DNA of 57,539 bases from Clostridiales bacterium (lineage in GTDB: Bacteria > Bacillota > Clostridia > Peptostreptococcales > Anaerovoracaceae): NCBI GenBank assembly GCA_022773945.1, contig JALFNS010000031.1:1-57539 (forward strand), in the 5' to 3' direction. This document shows, piece by piece, positions 1-7,999 of this stretch. Each line of letters begins with the position of its first letter. The stretch's first letter is position 1. A program made the position numbers and the translations under genes. Below the pieces are notes generated by a model. It worked only from the letters and a program-made list of their open reading frames with translations. It ran no database searches and had not been told where the DNA came from.

Positions 1-316
1 ACACTTCTGGTGGACTCACCTCTTTCTTCACATCTCTTCGACAATCTGCTCTCCTACTCTTTGCTACTTCCTTCCGTCTGTTTCCTTACTTCCTTGCCGG
101 GAACCACTTCCTCCGGCTTGCTACGGACAGGCCTTTTCACATTTTCGGAAATTCCATCGAAGACTTCCGACTGTAACTTCTATTTATTTTTTACCTATGG
201 TCCGGGCCTCCCCTTTCCCATTGGCTGATTTAATGATAGCACTGCACTGCGATAAAGTCAACCGATTTCAGAAAATTTCACCAATTGTATATTGTTGTTT
301 TTTTGTATTTGGGAGT
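1..316. other. Non-coding left edge, no recognisable gene
   Basis: I see no convincing gene in this stretch. A 72-codon open frame at 10-228 has no ribosome binding site and a low-complexity, pyrimidine-rich composition. The bottom strand is purine-rich but has stops in all frames. A short stem (GCCGG and CCGGC around position 100-120) could be part of an RNA or a terminator of an upstream gene outside the window, but I cannot assign it. Confidence 0.5.
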
Positions 317-345
317 TTGACGGAATTGCACTCAGATTGTATAAT
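317..345 (+). promoter_or_regulatory. Promoter of the aconitase operon
   Basis: TTGACG at 317-322 and TATAAT at 340-345 are separated by exactly 17 bp, a near-consensus sigma-A promoter. It fires into the aconitase gene 50 bp downstream. Confidence 0.75.
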
Positions 346-363
346 TGTATACGAAAATACAAT
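344..363. promoter_or_regulatory. Inverted-repeat operator over the aconitase promoter
   Basis: ATTGTAT at 344-350 and ATACAAT at 357-363 form a perfect 7-bp inverted repeat with a 6-bp spacer that overlaps the -10 box and the expected start of transcription. Another ATTGTAT lies at 336-342 and one at 284-290. The position suits a repressor site. The GntR/FCD protein encoded at the end of the same operon is the obvious candidate binder, which is inference. Confidence 0.55.
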
Positions 364-396
364 TTAGATTAGTAAAGTGATGAAAGGAAACAGCCC

Positions 397-2328
397 ATGG
401 GAAAAACACTGGCGTACAAGATTCTTGAGGATCACCTGGTGAGCGGCGAGCTCAAGGCGGGTGAAGAAATTACAATTAAAATCGATCAGACACTGACACA
501 GGATTCCACGGGAACGATGGTATACCTCCAGCTGGAGGCAATGGAAGTCGATTCCGTGAAGACCGAGCTCAGTGTGGCATACATAGACCACAACACACTT
601 CAGACAGGCTTCGAAAACGCAGATGACCACGAGTTCATCAAGAGCGTGGCCAGAAGACACGGCGTGCTCTTCAGCAAGCCGGGCAACGGAATCTGCCACC
701 AGCTCCACCTGGAGAATTACGGCAAGCCGGGCAAGACTCTTCTGGGCTCCGACAGCCATACTCCTACAGGCGGCGGACTCGGAATGATAGCAATAGGTGC
801 CGGCGGTCTGGATGTTGCCGTTGCCATGGCTCGCGGAACATACAGCCTGGTATGCCCTAAGGTTGTCAAGGTTAATCTGACAGGCAAGCTCCGTCCGTGG
901 GTAAGCGCCAAGGACGTCATCCTTCACGTGCTCAAGGAGCTCACAGTTAAAGGCGGCGTGGGCAAGATTATAGAATACACAGGAGAAGGCGTGAAGTCAC
1001 TGTCAGTTACAGACAGAGCCACAATCACCAACATGGGAGCCGAGCTGGGAGCTACGACTTCTGTATTCCCTAGTGACGAGAACACGAGAGACTATCTCCG
1101 CAGCGAGGGCCGTGAGGACGATTACAGACCTCTGGCAGCTGACGCGGATGCCGTTTACGACGAGGAGCTCACGGTGGATCTGGACAGCCTGACACCACTG
1201 GCAGCCATGCCGCACAGCCCTGACAATGTTGACACGGTCAGCAACATAGGACCGATCAAGGTCGATCAGGTTGCAATCGGAAGCTGCACCAACTCCTCAT
1301 ACACTGACCTGATGAAGGTTGCCGCCATACTCAAGGGCAGGAAGGTGCATCCTGACGTGAGTCTCGTTATCTCACCGGGATCGAGCAAAATCATGTCGAA
1401 GATGGCCGCCAACGGCGCTCTCGCAGACATTATCGACGCAGGCGCCAGAGTTATAGAGAACGCATGCGGACCATGCATCGGCATGGGCCAGTCTCCTAAG
1501 TCGGGAGCCGTTTCCCTGAGAACCTTCAACAGAAACTTCAAGGGAAGAAGCGGAACGAACGATGCGGACATCTATCTGGTAAGCCCGGAGACCGCAGCAA
1601 TATCGGCAATTAAGGGCGTTCTCACTGACGGAATGGCCTCGGGAGAGGAACTGCCTGAGATAGGCACTGTGGATTTTGCGCCTAACGATAATTTCGTGGT
1701 ATATCCTGAAGGCTGCAACAAGTGCAACACATGTGTCGCCATGGGACCGAACATCAAGCCGTTCCCGAGAAACACAGCTCTGGCCGACAGAGTTGAGGCG
1801 AAGGTCGTGCTCCATCCGGGAGACAACATCACTACAGACGATATAATGCCGTCGGATTCAAGGCTTCTGCCGTACAGATCCAACATTCCTCACCTTTCGG
1901 AGTACTGCTTCGAGAAGATCGACAACCGGTTCGCGACCAGATGTCACGAGGCGGGCAGCTGTGCTATAGCGGGCGGCGAGAACTACGGACAGGGCTCCAG
2001 CCGTGAGCATGCGGCACTGGCTCCGCTCTATCTGGGAGTCAGATTCGTTCTGGCCAAGTCCTTCGCGCGTATTCACAGATCAAACCTTATCAACAGCGGA
2101 ATTCTGCCTCTGGTATTCGTCAATCCGGCAGACTACGACACCATCGAGATCGGCGATGTGCTTGTTATCGAGGATGCTGTAGGACAGGTAAAGGAAGGCG
2201 AAGGCAGAATCACGGTTAAGAACACGACGAAGGGTCTGGAGTACGATACTGTATCGAACCTCTCCGATTACGAGAGAGACATGATTCTTCACGGCGGTAA
2301 AATCAATCTTATAAAGGCGGAACAGTAA
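397..2328 (+). CDS. acn: Aconitate hydratase (aconitase)
   Basis: Aconitase interconverts citrate and isocitrate through a [4Fe-4S] cluster in the cytoplasm. The 643-residue protein has the catalytic domains followed by a fused C-terminal swivel domain. The cluster cysteines are visible in GSCTNSSY (about residue 296) and ACGPCIGMG (about 358 and 361). The swivel-domain signature GSSREHAA lies near residue 533. It is the short, about 640-residue type found in many clostridia rather than the about 900-residue AcnA. GAAAGGA precedes the ATG by a suitable distance. The stop codon shares one base with the start of the isocitrate dehydrogenase gene, so the pair is probably translationally coupled. 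The fused swivel separates it from LeuC, which is encoded separately in this window with LeuD. Confidence 0.92.
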   Translation: MGKTLAYKILEDHLVSGELKAGEEITIKIDQTLTQDSTGTMVYLQLEAMEVDSVKTELSVAYIDHNTLQTGFENADDHEFIKSVARRHGVLFSKPGNGICHQLHLENYGKPGKTLLGSDSHTPTGGGLGMIAIGAGGLDVAVAMARGTYSLVCPKVVKVNLTGKLRPWVSAKDVILHVLKELTVKGGVGKIIEYTGEGVKSLSVTDRATITNMGAELGATTSVFPSDENTRDYLRSEGREDDYRPLAADADAVYDEELTVDLDSLTPLAAMPHSPDNVDTVSNIGPIKVDQVAIGSCTNSSYTDLMKVAAILKGRKVHPDVSLVISPGSSKIMSKMAANGALADIIDAGARVIENACGPCIGMGQSPKSGAVSLRTFNRNFKGRSGTNDADIYLVSPETAAISAIKGVLTDGMASGEELPEIGTVDFAPNDNFVVYPEGCNKCNTCVAMGPNIKPFPRNTALADRVEAKVVLHPGDNITTDDIMPSDSRLLPYRSNIPHLSEYCFEKIDNRFATRCHEAGSCAIAGGENYGQGSSREHAALAPLYLGVRFVLAKSFARIHRSNLINSGILPLVFVNPADYDTIEIGDVLVIEDAVGQVKEGEGRITVKNTTKGLEYDTVSNLSDYERDMILHGGKINLIKAEQ

Positions 2329-3455
2329 TGAATTATACAGAGCATTTTGAGAAAATAGTTAAAGAGCAGCTGGCTCGCGTGGAGGAGCTGAAGAAGGCCC
2401 AGGAGGCGCCGGATTTCTCCTCTATGGAGAAGATAGTTATAGGTACGATCGACGGAGACGGTATAGGTCCTGTTATCATGGACTCCTGCCGCAGCGTTCT
2501 GGAGTCTCTCCTGGCGGATGAGATTGCCTCGGGCAGAATCGAGCTCCGCAGAATCGAGGGGCTGACCATCGAGAACAGAATCGCCAGAATGGAGACGGTT
2601 CCTTCCGACGTTCTTGAGGAGATCAAGAAGTGCGATCTCCTCCTCAAGGGTCCGACAACCACTCCGGGCAAAGGCGACGGCAGACCTAATCTGGAGAGCG
2701 CCAACGTTACTCTCAGAAGAGAGCTTGACCTCTTCGCCAACGTGCGTCCTGTAGTTATCCCCGAGAAGAACATCAACTGGATATTCTACAGGGAGAACAC
2801 CGAGGGCGAGTACGCGCTGGGCAGCAAGGGCGTTGACATCAGCGATGACATCAGCATCGACTTCAAGGTGACGACAACTGCGGGAACACGCAGACTGGCC
2901 AGAGCGGCCTTTGAGTATGCCAGAAACAACGGCAACATGAACGTATCCATCGTAACCAAGGCCAACATAATGAAAAAGACCGACGGCAAGTTCCTCAGCC
3001 TTTGCATGGATGTGGCTAAGGATTACCCGGAGATTAAGGTCGACGACTGGTATGTTGACATCATGGCGGCCAACCTGATAGACGACAAGATCAACAGCAG
3101 CTTCGGCGTTTTCATTCTGCCGAATCTCTACGGCGATATCATAACCGATGAGGCGGCTCAGCTTCAGGGCGGAGTGGGCACGGCAGGAAGTGCCAACATC
3201 GGCGGCAGATACGCCATGTTCGAGGCCATCCACGGTTCGGCTCCGAGAATGATAGAGGACGGAATCGGGGAGTACGCCAATCCTTCGAGCCTTTGCAGGG
3301 CGGCGGTTATGATGCTGCGCCACGCGGGTCTCACGGATAAGGCGCAAAAGCTTGAGACTGCACTTGACAAGGCCGCAGAGGCGCTTGACATGCCGGGAGA
3401 CGGCAGCGGCAACACGGCGGCTGATTTCACGGAGTATGTACTGAAGGTGCTTTAA
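2328..3455 (+). CDS. Isocitrate dehydrogenase (isocitrate/isopropylmalate DH family)
   Basis: This 375-residue beta-decarboxylating dehydrogenase probably turns isocitrate into 2-oxoglutarate, working with the preceding aconitase to supply glutamate carbon. The substrate loop near residue 125 reads ESANVTLRRELDLFANVRP, which has the Ser, Asn and paired Arg pattern of isocitrate dehydrogenase rather than the LeuB pattern. Metal-binding aspartates are in YGDIITDEAAQ, and HGSAPRM is in the coenzyme region. Coenzyme choice (NAD or NADP) cannot be fixed by eye, because the usual NADP-determining Lys-Tyr pair is not evident. A true LeuB lies at 24970-26040, which supports a non-leucine role for this copy. 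It overlaps acn by one base and abuts the GntR gene. Confidence 0.82.
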   Translation: MNYTEHFEKIVKEQLARVEELKKAQEAPDFSSMEKIVIGTIDGDGIGPVIMDSCRSVLESLLADEIASGRIELRRIEGLTIENRIARMETVPSDVLEEIKKCDLLLKGPTTTPGKGDGRPNLESANVTLRRELDLFANVRPVVIPEKNINWIFYRENTEGEYALGSKGVDISDDISIDFKVTTTAGTRRLARAAFEYARNNGNMNVSIVTKANIMKKTDGKFLSLCMDVAKDYPEIKVDDWYVDIMAANLIDDKINSSFGVFILPNLYGDIITDEAAQLQGGVGTAGSANIGGRYAMFEAIHGSAPRMIEDGIGEYANPSSLCRAAVMMLRHAGLTDKAQKLETALDKAAEALDMPGDGSGNTAADFTEYVLKVL

Positions 3456-4118
3456 ATGGTTCTTTATAAATTCAGCGATGACAGGGAGATAAGCAACGCG
3501 CCCATGTCAACGAGCCTCCTGGCCAAGCTCCAGCGTGACATTCTCACGGGGAAGCTTAAACCGGGGCAGAAGCTTACGGAGCAGGAAATCTGCAAGGAGT
3601 ACCAGGTGAGCAGGACGCCTGTTCGCGAGGCGCTCAGGCAGCTGGAGGCCGACGGTCTCGTGGAGAATATTCTCAATCGCGGGGCCTTCGTGATCGGCAT
3701 GTCCAAGCAGGATTTCGAGGATATGTTCGAGATGCGCCGCGCCTATGAGGTGCAGGCGGTGAGATGGGCGATTCAGCGTATTACCGACGAGGAAATGGAC
3801 AAGCTGGAGGAGACCTTCGAGTTCATGGAGTTCTACACCATGAGACGGGACGTTGAGAAGATGCTGGTGATAAACGCGGGGTTTCACCAGGTCATATACG
3901 AGGCCTCCCACAACAGAATGCTGAGAAAGCAGCTGTCATCATATCAGAATTATCTTAAATACAAAGGCAGTGAAGCGGTTTACGACGATGACTATCTACC
4001 CACGGTTCTCGAAGAGCACAGAGCCATATTCAAGGCATTTGTGGACAAGGACGAGAAAGCGGGGGCAGAAGCCATGGAACGTCATATCAATCGCGCCAGA
4101 GAGCGGCGCTGCGAGTAA
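3456..4118 (+). CDS. GntR-family regulator, FCD subfamily
   Basis: A 220-residue transcription factor with an N-terminal winged helix (about residues 18-85, containing the recognition segment SRTPVREALRQLEADGLV) and a helical C-terminal FCD ligand-binding domain (about 90-215). FCD members usually sense small organic acids and repress nearby metabolic genes. The ATG follows the isocitrate dehydrogenase stop directly, so the gene is the third member of the aconitase operon. Autoregulation through the inverted repeat at 344-363 would make sense with a tricarboxylic acid as effector, but ligand and operator are inferred. Its last 37 bases overlap the convergent patatin gene. Confidence 0.85.
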   Translation: MVLYKFSDDREISNAPMSTSLLAKLQRDILTGKLKPGQKLTEQEICKEYQVSRTPVREALRQLEADGLVENILNRGAFVIGMSKQDFEDMFEMRRAYEVQAVRWAIQRITDEEMDKLEETFEFMEFYTMRRDVEKMLVINAGFHQVIYEASHNRMLRKQLSSYQNYLKYKGSEAVYDDDYLPTVLEEHRAIFKAFVDKDEKAGAEAMERHINRARERRCE

Positions 4119-5125
4119 GCGCGCAAAATCTCCTGCAGGTAGGTTTCTCTGTCATAAACCCTGCATGTATCGATTTCAAGAGTGCCGGCAAGTCTGTCGG
4201 CGCTCTTTATTTCTTCTGCTGTGAAGGCCCCCTTCTCGAAGGCATATCTGTTTCCGTCATATACGCGGAACGCCTTGAGACAGTCGATGCGTCCCTGCTC
4301 AATCAGCCGGGCGGCGCGTTCTCTGCCGAAGCTGAGGAAGTTTCCCAGATCCGCATATGACTTGATGTAGCGGAAATATCCGCCCTTTTCCATGGCGTGC
4401 TTCTCGGCCTTTCGCAGATGCTCCTTGTGGATCGTCCCCACAGCATCCAGGTTGACAGCTATAATATTGCCCGCATCACGGTTCAGTGCCATTATGAGAG
4501 GCATATTGTCCGTATAGCCTCCGTCTATATACTTCCTGTCTCCGATTTCACACACCTTGGCGGCCGGGAAGCATGAAGCACTGGCCAGGATATAGTCACG
4601 CAGCTGTCCCTCCGGGATGTCATCTTCTGACATGTAGGCGCCCTTCATAGTGGGATATTCCGTGGTCACAAGTCCGAACTCTATCGGAGAATTCCTTATC
4701 CTGTCTTCATCTATGTATTCTTCAAGGAGTTCCCGCAGGCCCGTAGTGCCGGCGCCTCCCTCCGACAGCATCTCTCTGAGGTAGCCGATGGCATCCTCGG
4801 CGGGCATGCCGGCGATGCTCTTCTTCTTAATGCTCCTGGTTATTCTATCCTGGATGTCATCCAGAGCATCCTGAAACCTGTTATCACCGGAGCCTCGGCT
4901 GAAAAGCTCCCCTTCTATGTCAAAAACCTTATCTGCGGTAAGCTCCAGCCATAGGCGCTCCGCCTCCTCGATTGAGTCCTGAGCCACAAGTGCGCCCGTT
5001 ATGGCGCCGACGGAAGTTCCGAAGACCATATCAACATCGATTTTCAGTTCCTTCAGGGCTTTGCAGACGCCTATCTCGTAGGCGCCCCGGCTGCCGCCGC
5101 CGCTGAGTATCAGTGCTGTTTTCAT
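4082..5125 (-). CDS. Patatin-like phospholipase
   Basis: A 347-residue cytoplasmic lipid acyl hydrolase of the patatin/RssA family. The oxyanion-hole motif GGGSRGAYEIG is at residues 8-18, the nucleophile elbow GTSVG near 38, and the catalytic aspartate in DGGYTDNMP near 205, so the Ser-Asp dyad is intact. There is no signal peptide. The start is the ATG at 5123-5125, because AGGAGG lies just upstream on this strand and the GGGSRG motif normally starts within ten residues of the N-terminus. A longer in-frame start at 5188 lacks a ribosome site. The 3' end overlaps gntR by 37 bp in convergent orientation. A perfect TGTCGCGACA palindrome at 5170-5179 lies in the promoter area. The substrate is unknown. 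Confidence 0.87.
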   Translation of the reverse strand: MKTALILSGGGSRGAYEIGVCKALKELKIDVDMVFGTSVGAITGALVAQDSIEEAERLWLELTADKVFDIEGELFSRGSGDNRFQDALDDIQDRITRSIKKKSIAGMPAEDAIGYLREMLSEGGAGTTGLRELLEEYIDEDRIRNSPIEFGLVTTEYPTMKGAYMSEDDIPEGQLRDYILASASCFPAAKVCEIGDRKYIDGGYTDNMPLIMALNRDAGNIIAVNLDAVGTIHKEHLRKAEKHAMEKGGYFRYIKSYADLGNFLSFGRERAARLIEQGRIDCLKAFRVYDGNRYAFEKGAFTAEEIKSADRLAGTLEIDTCRVYDRETYLQEILRAYSQRRSLARLI

Positions 5126-5192
5126 AAGCGATACCTCCTGTTTGGTACAGTATAGCACAAGTGGTTCGATGTCGCGACAGCCAGTCATGGAT

Positions 5193-5422
5193 GATGGAAC
5201 AACAGCAATTCATATGTCGTAACAGCGGAGAGAGCTGCGGCTTAAGTCCTCGTCGTAGGTAACCGTTTGCTCCTCTCTCGGCAATCGCCTGTTCGATTGA
5301 GGGAAGAACCCTCAATCTCACCACGGCTCTTTGCCTCGCGCCGTCACACGGTTACAACTGCTCCTGTGGAAGCCGCCGCAATCCTCTCCGCTGTTTGCTA
5401 TCTGATTGCTGTTGTTCTCATC
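5193..5422. repeat. Long imperfect palindrome F1 (foldback)
   Basis: The left arm from 5193 (GAACAACAGCAAT, then ACAGCGGAGAG) is matched in reverse complement by the right arm ending at 5422 (CTCTCCGCTGT, then ATTGCTGTTGTTC). The arms stay partly complementary inward (GGTAACCG with CGGTTAC; GGCAA with TTGCC) to a perfect apical hairpin GATTGAGGG-loop-CCCTCAATC near 5294-5316. The whole 230-bp block could fold into one long hairpin. No open frame is present. A 14-bp segment TCTGATTGCTGTTG recurs 20 bp downstream with one change. Possible identities are a foldback/MITE-like element or a structured RNA; I cannot decide between them. Confidence 0.7.
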
Positions 5423-5490
5423 TGATTGCTGTCGCTGCACGATGACCTCAGCACATTCTGCCATCGCGATATCGCTTGTGGATTCCGGTT

Positions 5491-5705
5491 TTCTGACAAA
5501 AATCTGTATATGAGAAAATTTTGTCAGTGAATTCCGGGATTTTTCTAAAATTGTATGAACATGCGGTGGTTATGCGCTCCCGGCTGTCAATATATGGCGG
5601 ATCAGAGCTGCGATATCCTTCGACACAGCGGTTCGAACACCGAAGCTTAAGCCGGGAATGCGAACTTCTGACAAAATCATTCTCATATCAATAATGTTGT
5701 CAGAA
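5491..5705. repeat. Spaced inverted-repeat array A1 (TTCTGACAA word)
   Basis: Two units are present. Unit 1 spans 5491-5529: TTCTGACAA, 21 bp, TTGTCAGTG. Unit 2 spans 5666-5705: TTCTGACAA, 22 bp, TTGTCAGAA. The cores of the two units are related in opposite orientation, sharing ATATGAGAA read on opposite strands. The 136 bp between the units also folds back weakly (ATTCCGGG and CCGGGAAT). The same word forms the array at 20816-21097. This array lies 68 bp after palindrome F1. Confidence 0.7.
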
Positions 5706-5828
5706 ATCCTCGAAATGTAACTTTTCGGGGTGAAATCGCAGCGTATAACCATTCGGAATCCATGCATAATTAAGTCAATAATTATGTCGTGTACAGTCTC
5801 GGCCGGTAACTTTAATATAGGAAAGAAC

Positions 5829-5854
5829 TTGCCAAAATATCGGGGGGTTATAAT
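5829..5854 (+). promoter_or_regulatory. Poly-G promoter of surface protein 1
   Basis: TTGCCA at 5829-5834 (5/6 match to -35) and TATAAT at 5849-5854 flank a spacer of only 14 bp that contains a run of six G (5842-5847). A spacer three bases longer would restore the optimal 17 bp. This suggests a slippage-controlled promoter currently in a poor spacing state. That is inference from sequence alone. Confidence 0.5.
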
Positions 5855-5861
5855 TGTTCCG

Positions 5862-5875
5862 TTAGACATGTCTAA
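5862..5875. promoter_or_regulatory. Perfect 14-bp palindrome at the transcription start
   Basis: TTAGACATGTCTAA is a perfect palindrome located 7 bp after the -10 box of the surface protein gene, where a repressor would block initiation. The binding protein is unknown. Confidence 0.45.
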
Positions 5876-5900
5876 ACGTGACATGGGAAGAGGAGGAAAT

Positions 5901-7739
5901 ATGAAAAAAAGCAGAAGCAGGAAACTGCTTGCTGTTCTGCTGGGATGCCTGATGATAATCGGGATAATGCCGGCGACAGCGAGTGCAGGCGGGGGTCCGG
6001 TTGCTAAAATCGGCTCAACAGAGTACGCAACTCTGGATGCGGCGGTTGCTGCAGCCGGTGACGGTGAAACGATTACGGTTCTGAAGAATTGTTCAACAGA
6101 AGGACTGAATCTTGACAAGAATCTTATAATCGAAGGCTATGGGAGTGATTACCCGGAAATTACATTTGATAAATACGGTATAGCCCTCTGGGGCAAGAGC
6201 CTGACATTCAAAACCTGTAAAGTCAAGATGAACGGGATAGGATCAACTCCATATATAGCAGAGTGGAACTGGATGGCAATCTGTGCAAGCAAGGATGCAT
6301 CACTGACGCTTGATAATGTTGAGATGACAATGGACGGAACTAATGCCGGCGATGCTCACGCAATCTATTTCTGCTCGAACAACAAGCTGAATATCAAAGG
6401 CTATTCTACTCTTAAAATCAGCAACTACGCTCAGGATGCCCTCGAGTGGGACGGTGGTGACGGCGGATACAATGTTAACATTGAGGACTCCACTTTTGTA
6501 GCTGATCATAACAGATCCGGATTTACCGGAACTTTCGTGGCAACAATCAAGAACAGCGACGTCCAGGTTATCAACAGCACAGGTAACGGTTCAAACGGGT
6601 CGAACTTTTATATAGAAGATTCGAAGGTTAATTTCTCGGACAATGGGTCACACGGACTGTCAGCGGGAAAACTTGAAGTTAGTGGTTCTGAAGTGACCTG
6701 CAACAACAACGGCGGAAACGGCATTCACACAACTAACGGATTTGACGTTAAGAATATTTCCGTAGTAACAGTAAAGAACAATGGCTGTACAATCAGCAGT
6801 AAGTGGACAATTCCGGGCGCTGTATATATCGGCAAAGGCGGCTCTATAGACGACAGCTGCACTTTGACCATTGAAGAGAATAAAGGATCGGGAATCCTGT
6901 TGAAGGGCGGAGAGTTTACTGCCAGTGAGGGTGTAACTTTAAGCATAAAGAAGAATGAAGCTGTTAAACTCGGTTATGGCGGAGGAATCAATGTATACCC
7001 TGGCGCAATCCTCAATCTCCCTGACGGCGTTGCACTCTACAACAACCATGCGCCTACTGCAGGTGATGATGTATATGTGGCTCCCGGTGGAACTGCAGTC
7101 ATCCCTAAAATCGGAAGCGACGAAGAAGACTGGGTTCTTGACGGTGAGCCGGACTGCAAAGAGCTTATTAACGGATGGTTTGATGATTCGGAGAATGTGA
7201 AAGAGTCGGATCACAACAGATGGAAGGCTCACGGAGACGATTCGAAAACATTCCATTATGTGAAGACCGATGCCGGCAAGAAGGTTGCAGAGAACAGCCC
7301 TGTAGCACTAAAGGCTGCCCATGGACTTATTAACGTCGATGTTAAGAAGGTATGGAAGCTGGACAACGGTGGACAGGCTACAGATTCTGTAACGGCAGTC
7401 CTTACGAAGGACGGAGAAGCCTACGATAAGGTGGTGCTCAGTGCTGATAACCATTGGGAACACACCTTCGAGTATCTTACTGATTCATGTGAATGGTACA
7501 TTGAAGAAGAACCTGTGGAAGGATTCGAAGCATACGTAATTGAAGAAGTGACCAACGACGGATTCTGCTATACGATTTGGAATGACGATATAGACCAGAC
7601 AGCTGTAGCCGGAGGAGAAGGTGGAGATGATGCAGCCGCCAAGACCGGGGACAACACGAACCTGATGCTCCTGCTGGCACTCGTACTCGCCAGCTGCATA
7701 GGCGGAGCTGCTGTAGTTCTCAAGAGAAAGAAAATATAG
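5901..7739 (+). CDS. Wall-anchored beta-helix surface protein with Cna-B domain
   Basis: A 612-residue exported protein. It starts with a Lys/Arg-rich signal peptide (cleavage after ATASA, about residue 29). A long region rich in short beta-strand turns (about 35-430) resembles a parallel right-handed beta-helix and opens with YATLDAAVAAAGDGETITVL, typical of such adhesins. A Cna-B-type domain follows (about 470-570; VKKVWKLDNG, then WEHTFEYL). The C-terminus has AAKTGD, a hydrophobic segment and KRKK, a sortase-type sorting signal that lacks the canonical Leu-Pro. The start at 5901 follows AGGAGG. Its signal peptide and tail resemble those of the next gene, so the two are architectural paralogues. 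The likely role is adhesion or surface interaction; the ligand is unknown. Confidence 0.75.
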   Translation: MKKSRSRKLLAVLLGCLMIIGIMPATASAGGGPVAKIGSTEYATLDAAVAAAGDGETITVLKNCSTEGLNLDKNLIIEGYGSDYPEITFDKYGIALWGKSLTFKTCKVKMNGIGSTPYIAEWNWMAICASKDASLTLDNVEMTMDGTNAGDAHAIYFCSNNKLNIKGYSTLKISNYAQDALEWDGGDGGYNVNIEDSTFVADHNRSGFTGTFVATIKNSDVQVINSTGNGSNGSNFYIEDSKVNFSDNGSHGLSAGKLEVSGSEVTCNNNGGNGIHTTNGFDVKNISVVTVKNNGCTISSKWTIPGAVYIGKGGSIDDSCTLTIEENKGSGILLKGGEFTASEGVTLSIKKNEAVKLGYGGGINVYPGAILNLPDGVALYNNHAPTAGDDVYVAPGGTAVIPKIGSDEEDWVLDGEPDCKELINGWFDDSENVKESDHNRWKAHGDDSKTFHYVKTDAGKKVAENSPVALKAAHGLINVDVKKVWKLDNGGQATDSVTAVLTKDGEAYDKVVLSADNHWEHTFEYLTDSCEWYIEEEPVEGFEAYVIEEVTNDGFCYTIWNDDIDQTAVAGGEGGDDAAAKTGDNTNLMLLLALVLASCIGGAAVVLKRKKI

Positions 7740-7774
7740 CAAGCGGCTGATTCTTGATAACAACTGAATAACAA

Positions 7775-7818
7775 ATATAAACACAGTCGGCATCTCAAGG
7801 TGTCGACTGTGTTTATAT
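7775..7818 (+). terminator. Long perfect hairpin after surface protein 1
   Basis: Fifteen-base perfect arms at 7775-7789 and 7804-7818 with a 14-nt loop. No U-run follows directly, so it may act as a first barrier or as mRNA 3'-end protection ahead of the stronger terminator at 7828-7855. Confidence 0.6.
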
Positions 7819-7827
7819 CTGCGATAG

Positions 7828-7855
7828 AAACGGGTTTGAGATTACCCGTTTTTTT
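7828..7855 (+). terminator. Rho-independent terminator
   Basis: AAACGGGT at 7828-7835 pairs with ACCCGTTT at 7844-7851, followed by an unbroken T run to 7855. It ends transcription of surface protein 1. Confidence 0.8.
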
Positions 7856-7901
7856 GTGGCGTAAATTTTCCGGTCGACTTGAGAAATTTCCAGTTATTAC
7901 C

Positions 7902-7931
7902 TAGACAAACCCCCTCGGGGGGGGGTAAAAT
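7902..7931 (+). promoter_or_regulatory. Poly-G promoter of surface protein 2
   Basis: TAGACA (7902-7907, 5/6) and TAAAAT (7926-7931, 5/6) flank an 18-bp spacer ending in nine consecutive G (7917-7925), preceded by five C. The arrangement parallels the promoter at 5829-5854 but with a workable spacing. Length change of the G-run would change spacing and promoter strength. Confidence 0.5.
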
Positions 7932-7999
7932 AAACGGACTATAAAGGGATATGAGAATGCAGAGATGAATTAAAACTGAGAAGAGGAGGAAATGAATTT

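Noticed and set aside
10-228. 72-codon open frame at the left edge
   Set aside because: No ribosome binding site, pyrimidine-biased low-complexity translation, no recognisable family.
284-363. Repeated ATTGTAT words before aconitase as a repeat array
   Set aside because: Words are mostly in one orientation and irregularly spaced; better read as promoter and operator sequence.
2289-3347. Long open frame opposite the isocitrate dehydrogenase gene
   Set aside because: Mirror of a well-supported gene in a GC-patterned region; no start signal and a translation unlike any family.
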